In this document: positions 53,988-64,000 of the stretch, piece by piece
How positions within the stretch are numbered: the first letter of the stretch is position 1
Layout: each line of letters opens with the position of its first letter
From: Yamagishiella unicocca
Taxonomy: Eukaryota; Chlorophyta; Chlorophyceae; Chlamydomonadales; Volvocaceae
Direction: 5' to 3'
Assembly: GCA_003116995.1 (NCBI GenBank)
Contig: BDSL01000010.1
Coordinates: forward strand, 682,001 to 746,000
DNA length: 64,000 nucleotides
Notes under the pieces: model-generated
Database searches by the model: none
The model's input: only the letters and a program-made list of their open reading frames with translations
Told to the model about the DNA's origin: nothing
Position numbers and translations under genes: made by a program

Positions 53988-56900
53988 ATGGCTGACCTAT
54001 TGTTCAACGTGCGGAACTCTTTTTACCTAGGTGCTTATAACACGGTGATCAATGAAGCCGCTGATTTGGACAACCTCTCAGAGGCTGAGACGATTGAGCG
54101 GGACTGCTTTGTCTACCGGGCCTACATCGCTTTGGGCAGCTACGATGTAAGCCTTGATGTTCCATGGCGTAGAAGCCGATACGTGGGAGCCCAAGAGTCT
54201 TGCCAACCTTCTTTTCTGCATACTCGCGCGCAGTTGGTGATCAGCGAAATTAAGGATTCGTCTGCCACTGGCCTTCTCGCGGTGAAGCTTCTTGCTCAGT
54301 ATTTGTCGGGCCGCAAGTCGAAGGCAAGGCACTCAGCAGTTGCTCGAGCGCATCATCCCTCTTGCGTTCTCACACAGAACTGAAACCGCAATTCTTGGCA
54401 CAGGATGACGTGCTTGCCACTCTTCAAGACTGGCTCTCGGACTCGGCGTGCAACAGGAACACGACCGTGCTGCTGGTAGCAGGCATGATCCACGCGCAGG
54501 AGGGCAACTACCCAGAGGCACTCAAGTGCTGCCATGGAAGCAATCTACTGGAGATGTGAGCATAGGCGGGCAGATATAACTGCTGCCTTTTTAAGGGTAT
54601 AAAATTACGTGGGCACGTTGTGCTGTTGCAGGCAAGCTCTGTGTATCCAGGTGTATCTGAAGATGGACCGGGCGGACAAGGCGGAGCTGCAGGTCAAGGT
54701 AAGCTTCCTTTCGGTGCGCATTATTGGCAGCACCAGGTCGAGTAGAAGACCAACCGGACCCCCACCCCGCTTTGCACCCTGGCAGACGATGTCTGGCATC
54801 GACGACGACGCGACGCTAACGCAGCTGGCAACGGCGTGGGTTGGCCAGGCGTTGGTAAGTAGTTTCTCCAGATCGACAGGGATTCGAGCCGTAGTCATGT
54901 CGTATTGGATGTGCTTGCGGTGTGTGGGATTCTCATGTGGGACTTGCTGTGGGCGCGATGAATCTGGGTTCTGCCTATAAAAATGAGACGACCGTGGCTG
55001 CAGGGGCCAGCAGGGATTCCGGGTGGTGCGTACCAAAGAAGCCGACAGGCACGCAAGGCCGAAAGTAACTGATCGGTGGCGGACCAGACTCGGCCCAACC
55101 TGGGAAAGAGTGCGGAACAGCGTTGTTATCGTGGGCAATTGGGAGGGCCTTGCTCGCTGCCCCAGGCACGCTCGCCGGCTCGTCAAACCCACAGTGCCCA
55201 CGTGCGAGCCCTTCACATTTCCTCCGGCTGCTGTGGCTCGAAAAGGACTTAGCAGCGACACATGGTGTGTCACAAAGGCGCGGTGGGGAGTATGCGAGGA
55301 CACGCCTGAAACTTAGCGCGGCGCTGACCGCGTTTGCGTCTCGGAGCGGAGCAAGGGGCCGTGCGGGTACGACTCGGGTGATCTCTGGACAACGCGCAGT
55401 GGGAACCGGGCGGGCCAAATGGTTGCCCCTCGAGCTTGGAAGTTGACAAAAGCGGCGGCGGCGTATAACCCGCCATGGCGGCAAGCAGCGAACGCGACTG
55501 CTGGCGCGGTGTGCTGTGCGATTAGTTCTGCGCGCTGGCTTTGCGCCGCCTACACGACTACCGGCCGGTAGCGAACATGCGCTCGCGTGGTAGTACACCT
55601 GGGGCCCCAGAAGGTATACGGGTGGCCGCAAACGGGGGTGCGCACGTGCATGTATCAGCCTCAGTTGTCCACTTGCGTGGCAGCTACAAAGTCGTAAGTA
55701 GATAAGGTTTTGAGTCGTAACGGCCACCGGGGCGACGCCGGAGGCGGTGGGATGTCCCCTCGACAACCCCACCGGCGGCGGCATCCGTGTTTGTACGTCA
55801 TCGTACACATCTGGTGGTGATGCGACCTAGCAGCGGACCTCGCGATTGGGCGCATGACCACGGGCGTGACCCAGTTCAACGATGCGCAGGCATGGACACC
55901 ATTTGCTTGTTGACCTCTCCAGCAGGGCGCACTGTGGCGCAGTTTTGAGTGGGCGCGGCGACACGGTCGCAACCTTCTCGCGCCTTGGCGGAAGCATAGC
56001 GCAATTGGATGATGATAATCATGGTTGTCCGGCGGTGGCGCACCTGACCCTTCGCTATCGCTTGTGGTTTTGTTGGTTTGATACAGGGGGGCGCCAAGGT
56101 GCAGGAGGCGGCATACGTCTACCAGGAGCTCGGCGAGAAGTACAACTACACGGTGAGGAGTGTAAGGGTTCAAGGTTTTTGGGTTTTGTCCACGCTTCTG
56201 GGTCGGCAGCGCGCAGCGCGGTGGGGTGTCGAGGGGGCTGCGCGACGCTTGCTGACGGGGCTGCCTGTCCGGTAACCTCTTGTGCGCGCTCTGCGTTGGG
56301 CTATGGTGCCGAGGTGGGCGGCATTTTGCGATTAATGCGCGACCCCTTGCCCCGCATGTCTGAAGTGAACCCCGAGTTACAGCACACCGGGCTGCGAAAC
56401 GCCCCGTTCGGATCCTCCGTTCTTAGGGCGTTCCCGCTGCGAAAGCGTGCTGAAAAGGCGCACCGCGTACGTCCGGGACGCCAAAGCGAGTGATTCGCAT
56501 CGCACGCATGTTTGACTCCCGTCGGAGGGTGTCGGAGGATGTGCGAACCCAATGACGGGGCAACCATATTGATGCCGCCCAGCGCGACGACCTGGTGTCG
56601 GGGTCGATACGGCCCCTTGCCCCTACTCGCCACGGCCGTCGTTGCCGGTGACCCTTTGACCACCCTCTTCGGACCATCCGGATGCATCCCAATCGTGCCA
56701 TCAATTCCTCCCTCCCCTCCCCTCCTGCTAGGCTGCGCTGTACAACGGCCGCGCGGTGTGCTACATGAAGATGGGCCGCTGGGAGGACGCCGACCACGAC
56801 CTGCAGGAGGCCTTCAGCAAGGACTCCAAGGACCCTGACACGCTGTCCAACCTCATCGCCGTGGGCCTCCATCTGGCCAAGAACGTGGCGCGCTACCAGA

Positions 56901-57206
56901 CGTGAGTGAAGCAGTGGGGCAGGCCGCGGCAGGGCGTCGCCAGGCGGGGAGCACCGGGTGGGGCCTTGTTGGCGACCCGTGTTTCATGTTGATACCGTTT
57001 GGTAACGGACGTGTTGGCGCTCACACGCATGTATCAGCTCGTGTTTTTGCCAGCGCCTTTTGTCTTCGCACGAGCTGAGCCGCTACCCGCTTTGTCTGGT
57101 ACGGCCCCGCAGTCAGCTGAAGATGGTGGCGCCCAACCACCCTAACGTCAAGCGGCTCGAGGCGGCGGATGAGGCGTTTGCGCGGGCAGCCGCGTCTATT
57201 GCCTAG
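53988..57206 (+). CDS. COPE: Coatomer subunit epsilon (COPE)
   Basis: TPR-like subunit of the COPI coat, binding alpha-COP on Golgi vesicles. Exons 53988-54146, 54234-54323, 54404-54555, 54632-54698, 54786-54854, 56087-56152, 56732-56901, 57113-57206, all in phase. Blocks in family order: MADLLFNVRNSFYLGAYNTV, ERDCFVYRAYIALGSYD, LLAVKLLAQYLSGRKSK, LLVAGMIHAQEGNYPEALKC, IQVYLKMDRADKAELQVK, DDDATLTQLATAWV, VYQELGEKYNYT, ALYNGRAVCYMKMGRWEDA, then NVARYQTQLKMVAPNHPNV. The length of about 285 residues is normal. The second intron (54324-54403) is of the GC-AG type (AAG|GCAAGG), required for frame. Intron 5 is large (1.2 kb) and may hold an old insertion. Confidence 0.97.
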
Positions 57207-57648
57207 AGCTCAGAGCGCTGAAACGGGGAGGGGGCTGCCTCGGCTCGCAGCGGGCAGCAGCTTGAGGGAAGGAATGCGGCTTTTGCTGATGGGAGGAAGT
57301 GTAGTAGTGGATGGGGACGTTTGCGTCTTGGGGGCGGGTGAGGCCTCGACGGCCAATCGAATAGAGCGGGAAACTGGACCGAGGGTTGGTGCAATAGGTT
57401 GGAAAACTACAGGTGAAGTGGCGAGGATGCAGAGGCGTGCCGTCCGTGAAGACTGAACCCTTGCATGACCGGTACGAAAACCGTATCTTTCGGTTACAGT
57501 TTTGCCCTTAAGCCGTGAAAGCGTCAACCAGCGCTTCATCCTCTTGGTACAGCGCAGCCTGCACGCCCACCCCTGCACGACAGCACAGCTGGCCAATCCT
57601 TATACGATAGCGCAAGTCCTTGTAAGAAAGCGCACGGCATCGGCAGCG
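57207..57648. other. Convergent 3' regions of COPE and coilin
   Basis: Noncoding, unique sequence. A minus-strand TGTAA at 57494-57498 fits the coilin transcript; a plus-strand TGTAA at 57621-57625 could serve COPE, in which case the two 3' ends overlap. Confidence 0.55.
57494..57498 (-). promoter_or_regulatory. TGTAA polyadenylation signal of coilin
   Basis: Minus-strand TGTAA 150 bases past the proposed coilin stop codon. Confidence 0.55.
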
Positions 57649-58505
57649 CTACAAGCCGCCGCTGTTGCGCAGGTACGACAGCATGGGCCCCAGCGCCACG
57701 CGCCGTGCGCCACCCCGCGGAGGCACTGCCCCCGGGGTGTGCACCCGCGCCCCTCCCCGCCCGGCCCCCGCCGGCTCATCTCCGGCGTCCCCCCCTCCCG
57801 GCGCCCCCTCCACCCCGCCGGCGCCGTTGGACCCGCTGCCCACGTTCCGCGGCAGCGGTACTGCTGCTGAACCCACTCGGCCACCCAAGGCGGCGTTAGC
57901 GGGGGGTTTCAACAGCATCTTCGGGACAGAGACCTCCGGCAAGGGGGGCGGGCCTGCGGCCGGCGGGCGCCCGCTTCCCGGTTGTGACTGCGGCTGTCCC
58001 GGGCGGATAGCCCCGCCGAACACAGCAACTCGCACTCCGTGCGGCGTCCTCTTTTCCTGCAAGGGGGTCGTGCCAGGTGCCGCCGGGCGGCTGATGCTCC
58101 CGGGAGGGCCCTGCTGATGTGGTTGCTGCTGTTGTTGCTGCTGCTGCTGCCTGGCGCTGCCACCGTGAGGCGGCGGCGGAGGAAGAGGGAGCGGCGGCGG
58201 CGGCGGCGGAGGGGGTGTGCTGGCAGCTACCCCCACCAACTCCTGTCTCCGGTGCCGCAGCTGGTCGGCGATGTCGGCCCAACCGCCAACCGCAGCCACA
58301 ACTGATCCGGGATGCGGGCGAGGGTTGGGCGTGGCATGGCCCTGAGCCGCTGATCCGCCGGGCGCTGACCCTGACGGCCCCGCCTGGGCCCCGCCTCGAG
58401 CAGGCGGCCGCTGCGCCGCTGGCCCTGCCGGAGCCTTGGTAGGTGCCGGCGGGCGCAGCGGTGTTTGACGGCTGGGCGTCATTGCACGGACTGAACGAGG
58501 TGGTC

Positions 58506-58540
<35 letters not shown>

Positions 58541-61500
58541 TGCTGTTGCTGCTGTTGATGCTGCCGGCCTGATGCGGATCCCTCGGGTCCTGGGGGCCGG
58601 GCCGGCACAGGTGTCAAGGGATGGGGGAAGGCGCCGCACAAGCGCGAGTCGTACACGGTCTGGCTCACTGGCTGTGTATTTCTTGCCGACCCCTGGTGGA
58701 CGCCCGACGCGCAGGTCACTTGGCATCCAAGTAAGGGCTCGGAACTCGTACGGCAGCATGTTTTTCTTTCTGTACGAACTGGGCGCGCCAGCTCCACCTG
58801 CTGGGGCCCCACCCACCCAGCCTTGCAACCACCCACCCAGCTAGCCACGCAGCCAGACATCCAGCCAGTTAACCAGCCATCCACCCACCCATTTAGACCC
58901 ACCAGCCCACCCAGCCAGCCAGCCACCCGCCCTGTACCCCTCCCCTCTACCTCCGGTTTTCGTTTCTTGCTCAACCAAGGTCTCCAGCATGCATCTCCAA
59001 ACGTACGGTATGTCACAAATGGCTTTTACTCGGACACGGGTGTTCCTCGCCACCCCTCTACCCATCACTCACGTGCCGGCCGCAGCTTCACACCCGATGC
59101 GGGGGTGTTCACGACCGCAGCACCTCGCGAGCTGGGAGCCCCAGCCGCCGCATCTGCCTGGCCCCGCGCTGCTGCCGTTGCCGGCACCGCCGCTGTGGCG
59201 ACCATCCGCACGTCTGCCAGTCGGTCCAGCGGCATCTCCAGCAGCCCAGTGGCCGTGTAGTCCGTCGGAAAGGGCAGCGCGTCCCAATCTAGCTCGACTG
59301 GGGGAGAGGGGGCAGCGAAAACCCAGCGAGGGGCGGGTAGCGGTGTAGGCCGCCGTCGGGGGGGGGGGGCATGTGGGCTGAGATGGCCGAGATGTAAGCA
59401 ATGCCATAAAAACACATGTGCTGGTGGCAGCACAGGCGAGTATGGTAGCATGTGCGGAATGTGCCCCCCGCCGCCGCTTACCTGGAGCTCTGGCGCCTTC
59501 CCGAGCTGCGTCCTCCTCCTCCTCCTCCGCAGCCGCTTCCGCCGCCATCTTCGCGCTGAGCGCCTCCAGGTCCGAGTGCAGCGGATGGACCCGTGGGTCG
59601 GGGTGGGGCTCCATCACCGCCACTCCCGTCGCGCCCTCCACGGCCGTCACGCGGCACTGGCGCCACCCCGACACCTGTGAGCCCCGGGCCGGAACGAGGG
59701 AGCCTCTTTGGGGTTGCGCAACAGCCCATTCCGCCCCTCTCCAGTCTCCACGGGCCAGCGCGGGCACAACCCCACCAATACACACCGCCGCCTCCAAACC
59801 CCCTCACCCGCGGGCACAACCCCACCAATACCCACTCCCCCCTCACCCGCGGGCACAACCCCACCAATACACACTCCCCCCTCACCCGCGGGCACAACCC
59901 CACCAATACACCCTCCCCCCTCACCCGCGGGCACAACCCCACCAATACCCACTCCCCCCTCACCCGCGGGCACAACCCCACCAATACACACTCCCCCCTC
60001 ACCCGCGGGCACAACCCCACCAATACACCCTCCCCCCTCACCCGCGGGCACAACCCCACCAAGACACACTCCCCCCTCACCCGCGGGCACAACCCCACCA
60101 ATACACACTCCCCCCTCACCCGCGGGCACAACCCCACCAATACACCCTCCCCCCTCACCCGCGGGCACAACCCCACCAATACACACTCCCCCCTCACCCG
60201 CGGGCACAGGTCCGCGCCGATCTCAAGCAGCTTGTACGCCAGCACGTCACCAACCACGACGCCTCCTTGTACGGCAGGCAGGCTGTCGTAATCGGGCGGC
60301 GCCGCCGCCGCGCCTGACCCCCCTCCGGGCGCTGCGACGACCCGCGCCTGTGCGGCTTCGCGAGCTCCCGCCGCGGGCGGGGGAGGGGGCGCCTTCTGCG
60401 GCGGCCCCGAGCTGTCCGTGTCGTCATCGCTGCTACTGCTACTGCTGCTGCTGTCCCCATCACTGCTCTCTTCCTCGCTGCTACTGCTGGTCGTGTTGAC
60501 GCTGCTGACTTCGGAGCCGCTGCTGGTGCTCTGGCCGCCGCCGCCGCCGCCGCTGCCGCCGGCGCTGCTGCGAGGGGGGACAGCCGGCTTCTTGGCGCGG
60601 GCCTGCAGCACGCAGCGTGGACGGTTCAGTTCGGTGACCCACGCGCCTCGCAAGCCCTCAGGACACCCCCCTACGACACCCCCCGACGGCAACTGCCGTA
60701 CAGCCCGCAGCGTGGACGGACGTGCGTTCAGCCACCAACTTTGCGCCGACGTGCGGAGTGCACCAGCTCCGAAACCACATGGGTGGGAGGCGCGTGAGGA
60801 GCCGCTACGGGCTGTGTAGCGCCAGGCGTGTGACAGCCGCGGGCCGAGTGGGGGTTGGAGAGGAGACCGAGTGGGGGTTGGAGAGGAGACCGAGTGGGGG
60901 TTGGAGAGGAGACCGAGTGGGGCCCGGCTGATGGCCCCCCAGCGGACACCCACACGCACCCACCCGCCAACCAGCCGTGACCAGGAGCCGAGGCCGGCCA
61001 CACTCTTCAGTGAGTCACTTTGTGTTTGCTGATGTGCTCCGCTCCAAACGGCGGCGGTAAGGCGCAAGGCGTGCGGAGTCCGAGGCCGTGGCCCGAAGGA
61101 ACACGAACCCTCCGTCTCTACGGCTTTCGTATCCCCAACCCAGTTCTCCAGCATGCTTCTCAAAACGCCTGTTCTAAACGGGTTTTTCGGGCATCCACGG
61201 GTCTTCCTCGAAACCCTCCGTCTCTCCGCGATCGCTTTGAGGCATCCTCGGGTTCGTTCAGTTCGGTGACCCACGCGCCTCCCAGGCCCTCAGGACGCCC
61301 CCGTACGACACACTGTCGTACATCCTTTAAAACCTCCCCTCCTCCCAAAGTGCACGGGCGAGGCACTCACCGCCGCATCGCCGCCAACGTTGCCGTCACT
61401 TTCGTCTTCTTCTTCTTCGTCGTCACTGTCGCTGTCATCGTCATCGCTGCTGCTGCTCCCAGCACCTGCCTGCCGCCGAGACCCGCTCTTCGGCTGGTCC

Positions 61501-64000
61501 CGCCGCCCGGGCTCCGCCTTCCCCTCGCTGCCGCTGCTGCTGCTGTCACCGTCGTCGTCGCCGTCGTCATCGTCATCGCTGCTGTCCGACGCCTTGGCGG
61601 CCGGGGCTCTGCTCGGTCCCGCCCCCGCCCCTGCCGCGTCGCCTCCGGCGCCGTAGCCGTTGACACCGTTGGCCCTGTGGCCGTTGGCCGGCGGCAGTTG
61701 TTGCTGCACCAAGGCCTGCGCAGCCTCTGCGGCCGTCGCCGCGGCCTCACCCGCCGCCGCTGCGCCCGGGTGAAAGGCGTAGTGCGTGTAAAGCCCCGCG
61801 GCGGGTAGCGAGCCGTTGGGGTCGAGAGGCGAGGCGGCGAGAGCCGTCGCCATCATGTCTGTCTCGACGCGACACGGAGGAGGGGAGGAGGGAGAGGAGA
61901 CCCGTGGGTCGGTCGGCACGGGGGAGGAAGGGAGGAGGGAGAGGAGACCCGTGGGTCGGCACGGGGGAGGAAGGGGGGAGGGAAGCGGATCGGCTTGACT
62001 AGGTACCGGTACATGGGGTACCGCCACAATATCACAACCGCGCTGCAGATTCTCGTTGGCCAAACACATCACGCGCAACCCTTTAAAACCCAAGAAGCCC
62101 CATGCCGTAGCGTTGGGGAAGAAGAGGGGGGTTACAATAAAAGAACTGGAAGATGGGGTGGGGGGTGCTAAAGCGCGGATTGGGGGCCGGGGCCAGCTGG
62201 CCGGCCTGGCCTGGAGGTCCCATGTGGGGCACCGTACGCATGGCCGGTGGCCTAACAAGGCCGGCGCGGTGAGAGAGCAACCAGCAGCAAGTAACGATGC
62301 AGGGCGCAACTAGCTAGCTGGCAATGAAGCCTTGCGCGGTTTCGCGGCTTGCCTGCTTTCAGTTGCAGACCGTTGGCGGTTTCGTCCGCGGTTCGCTGCG
62401 TGTTCTGCAGCTGCTGCCTTTGCTGCTGCTGCTGCTGCTCCTGGGGGCCTGGCTGCTGCTGCTGCTGCTGCTCCGCCTGGCGCTTGGCTTTCTGGACGCC
62501 AGCTTGCGCTGCCGCGCCGCGCTTTCCTTGCCCTTGCCCTTGCCCGCGGGGCGCGGCAGCCGCCTTCGCGGCGGCGCCGCCTGCGCCTGCGGCGACGGAA
62601 TGACAACACGAAACGTACACCAAAAACGTGAACCAAAGGAATGCCGCGGATGGCGACTGGGCAGCAACAGAGGGCGCAGTAGGAGGCAGGGACCCGCACT
62701 GGAGGGGTACCGGTAGGCGGAAGGTGCACGGACATGGGTCCCTGCTCGCGGACACACCAGCATCCCAGGAAAGCACCACCGGCGCTTTGGCCACCCGCTC
62801 CCGCCGAGCAGCCCCCACGCACCCTTGTACGGCAGCACGCCGGTGCGCTTCAGCCGGCGCTTCGCGGCCTTACGCCGCGCGCTGCGGCTGGGCCGCCTGC
62901 CCCCGGGGCCCACCGCGCCGTCGGCGGCGTCCACCGCGCCGTCGTCGTCCCCGTCCCCCCCACTGCTGCCGCTGCTGCCGGAAGCCGCGCCCAACGCCCC
63001 GCCGGCAGCAGCAGCTGCAGCGGCAGGGGCTGCAGTCGCAGGTCCGGCAGCTCCTGCGTCCGGCCCTGCTCCCCCTGCTCCCCCGGCGGGGGCCGCTGCG
63101 GCAGGCTCGCCGTTCGCCCCATCCGCCGCAGCGCCGTTCATCGCCGCGGCGCCGCTTCCGGCCGCCTGCTGCTGCTGACTCGCAGCCGCGGTCCGGCGCA
63201 CCTTGCTCGCTGGCTCTTCCTGCTGCTGCGGGTGCTGCTGCGGGTGCTGCTGCGGGTGGCCGCTGGCGTCACCAGCTGCTGCCCCAGGAGGCTGCGGCTG
63301 CTGCTCCTGGCCCTCGGCGCTCCCATCGCCGCCGGCAGCACCACCAGCACCAGCACCGCCTGCCCAACAGCAGAAACGTCACGGCAGCAGAAACGTCACG
63401 GCAGCAGCCAGCGGCCAGGAGGTGGTACCCGGCGTCCTGACTTTAACGTCAACACCGTCAACACCGCGAGCAGTGGGCTGCCTGCCAACGCGAATTTGTG
63501 TCTCGCTCCCAACCCCGACCCCGGGGGTTCACCACTACCACCACTACCACCACTACCGCCACCACCACCACTACCACCACCACCACCACTACCACCACTA
63601 CCACCACCACCACCACCACCACTACCACACTTCCACACGCACAAGGTATGGCAGTGCACAAGGTGCCGTGATGAGGTGTTCACCCAGCCCGTGTTGTTGC
63701 TGGGCTGCTTGGACCTGTTCGGGCGGACCGCACCGGACCGGACCGCAGGCCCGTTGCCGCCCTCACTCACTCACTCACTCACTCACTCACTCACTCACTC
63801 ACTCACTCACTCACTCACTCACTCACTCACTCACTCACTCACTCACTCACTCACTCACTCACTCACTCACCTGCTGCGGCGCCGCGCTTCCGCTTCCTGC
63901 CGCCGCCAGCCGGCGACTTGCCGTTCTTGGCGTTGGGCGGCGGGAGGGCCAGGGTCGGGTGCACGAGCACCCCAGCTTCCGGCCCCTCGGCCGCGGCGGG
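57649..64000 (-). CDS. COIL: Coilin (Cajal-body scaffold), N-terminus beyond the window
   Basis: Scaffold of Cajal bodies, where snRNPs mature. Exons: >64000-63871, 63359-62823, 62586-62353, 61858-61371, 60602-60198, 59674-59482, 59297-59073, and a Gln/Pro-rich last exon ending at 57649 whose start is unresolved. Evidence: the nuclear-signal block PSRSARRKAAKRRLKRTGVL, typical of plant coilins; Ser/acidic tracts (DSSDDDDDGDDDGD, SSSSEEESSDGDSS); then the C-terminal Tudor-like domain, PDYDSLPAVQGG, VGDVLAYKLLEIGADLCPR, VSGWRQCRVTAVEGATGVAV, and VELDWDALPFPTDYT with LDRLADVRMV, in the plant order (plant members have VDFSALLDVRSV). The N-terminal self-association domain must lie to the right. 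The intron 62352-61859 is GC-AG. Long polyQ, polyA and polyP stretches enlarge the protein. The C-terminus reads LGPMLSYLRNSGGL. Confidence 0.87.
59767..60210 (-). repeat. 39-bp minisatellite that copies a coilin 5' splice site eleven times
   Basis: Units of 39 bases fill most of the intron after coilin exon 60602-60198. On the coding strand every unit contains TGCCCGCGG|GTGAGGGG, identical to the true exon end and donor. Eleven donors are present (the real one plus ten copies), with a degenerate twelfth unit at 59767. The period is 13 codons and the frame stays open throughout (units of CPRVRGE..VLVGL). Confidence 0.97.
60840..60925 (+). repeat. Tandem 23-bp repeat in a coilin intron
   Basis: Three to four copies of a unit with core GAGTGGGGGTTGGAGAGGAG, about 240 bases upstream (transcript sense) of the exon starting at 60602. 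Confidence 0.85.
61149..61217 (+). repeat. Dispersed element family A, copy 7
   Basis: In a coilin intron, antisense. Starts AGCATGCTTCTCAAAACG and ends CGGGTCTTCCTCGAAACC. Confidence 0.85.
61890..61985 (+). repeat. Dispersed element family D, tandem pair
   Basis: Two adjacent copies of GAGAGGAGACCCGTGGGTCG with GGGGGAGGAAGG spacers, about 40 bases upstream of the coilin acceptor at 61858 in transcript sense. Confidence 0.82.
63525..63628 (+). repeat. CCACTA/CCACCA microsatellite in a coilin intron
   Basis: A CCA-based run with CTA interruptions lies in the intron between 63871 and 63359. Confidence 0.9.
63763..63870 (-). repeat. (GTGA)27 tract starting at a coilin 5' splice site
   Basis: Twenty-seven uninterrupted TCAC units on the plus strand. 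On the coilin strand the exon ends GCAGCAG and the intron is GTGAGTGAGTGA..., so every fourth base begins another consensus donor. Confidence 0.97.

Noticed and set aside
54855..56086. Open frames in the large COPE intron, suggestive of a nested gene
   Set aside because: No recognisable motif on either strand; flanking exons splice cleanly over it.
59767..60210. CRISPR-like array
   Set aside because: No unique spacers; units are contiguous, in an intron of a eukaryotic gene.
59593..60291. Plus-strand open frames of Pro/Thr-rich repeats across the 39-bp array
   Set aside because: Every frame of an array whose unit is a multiple of three stays open; no conserved sequence on the plus strand.

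Overview
The window is nuclear DNA of a green alga, most probably a volvocine (Chlamydomonas/Gonium/Volvox group). The signs are very GC-rich intron-dense genes with GTGAGN/GTGGGN donors, CAG/GCC-rich low-complexity coding sequence, TGTAA polyadenylation signals, a plant-type organellar DNA polymerase and a plant-type coilin. There are no prokaryotic operons, CRISPR arrays or viral genes. Species assignment is inference.

Eleven protein genes are recognised; most exon junctions follow GT-AG rules with matching phase. Left to right: (1) a roughly 16.7-kb organellar DNA polymerase gene (POP, minus, 3' end cut by the window edge); (2) the V-ATPase assembly factor VMA22/CCDC115 (plus); (3) calcineurin B (plus); (4) an ANP32-type leucine-rich acidic nuclear protein (minus); (5) Integrator subunit 4 (plus); (6) a sugar-phosphate/nucleotide-sugar transporter of the NST-TPT family (minus); (7) a small LYR-motif protein, LYRM9-like (minus); (8) 3-hydroxyacyl-CoA dehydratase PAS2/HACD (plus); (9) GPI inositol-deacylase PGAP1 (minus); (10) coatomer subunit epsilon (plus); (11) coilin (minus, 5' end cut by the right edge). 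The functions are unrelated housekeeping ones (organelle DNA replication, V-ATPase assembly, Ca2+ signalling, snRNA processing and Cajal bodies, very-long-chain fatty acids, GPI anchors, COPI traffic). POP/VMA22, ANP32/INTS4 and LYRM9/PAS2 are head-to-head pairs; CNB/ANP32 and COPE/COIL are convergent.

The stretches 16.8-17.7, 20.0-21.0, 25.3-26.6, 33.0-35.0, 42.2-43.3 and 52.5-53.9 kb hold no gene I can defend.

The most unusual feature is not a gene but a pattern at introns. Tandem repeats sit directly on splice junctions, and in several cases the repeat unit contains the last exon bases plus the 5' splice site, so the donor is copied in series: 6 copies in POP, 9 in the transporter, 11 in coilin, 2 in PGAP1, and a (GTGA)27 tract in coilin. 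Others lie at acceptors (POP, INTS4, PAS2, PGAP1). An 85-bp copy of a PAS2 exon end plus donor also lies 6.5 kb away between 11-bp direct repeats. In addition, at least four families of short dispersed elements occur in both orientations, mostly inside introns.
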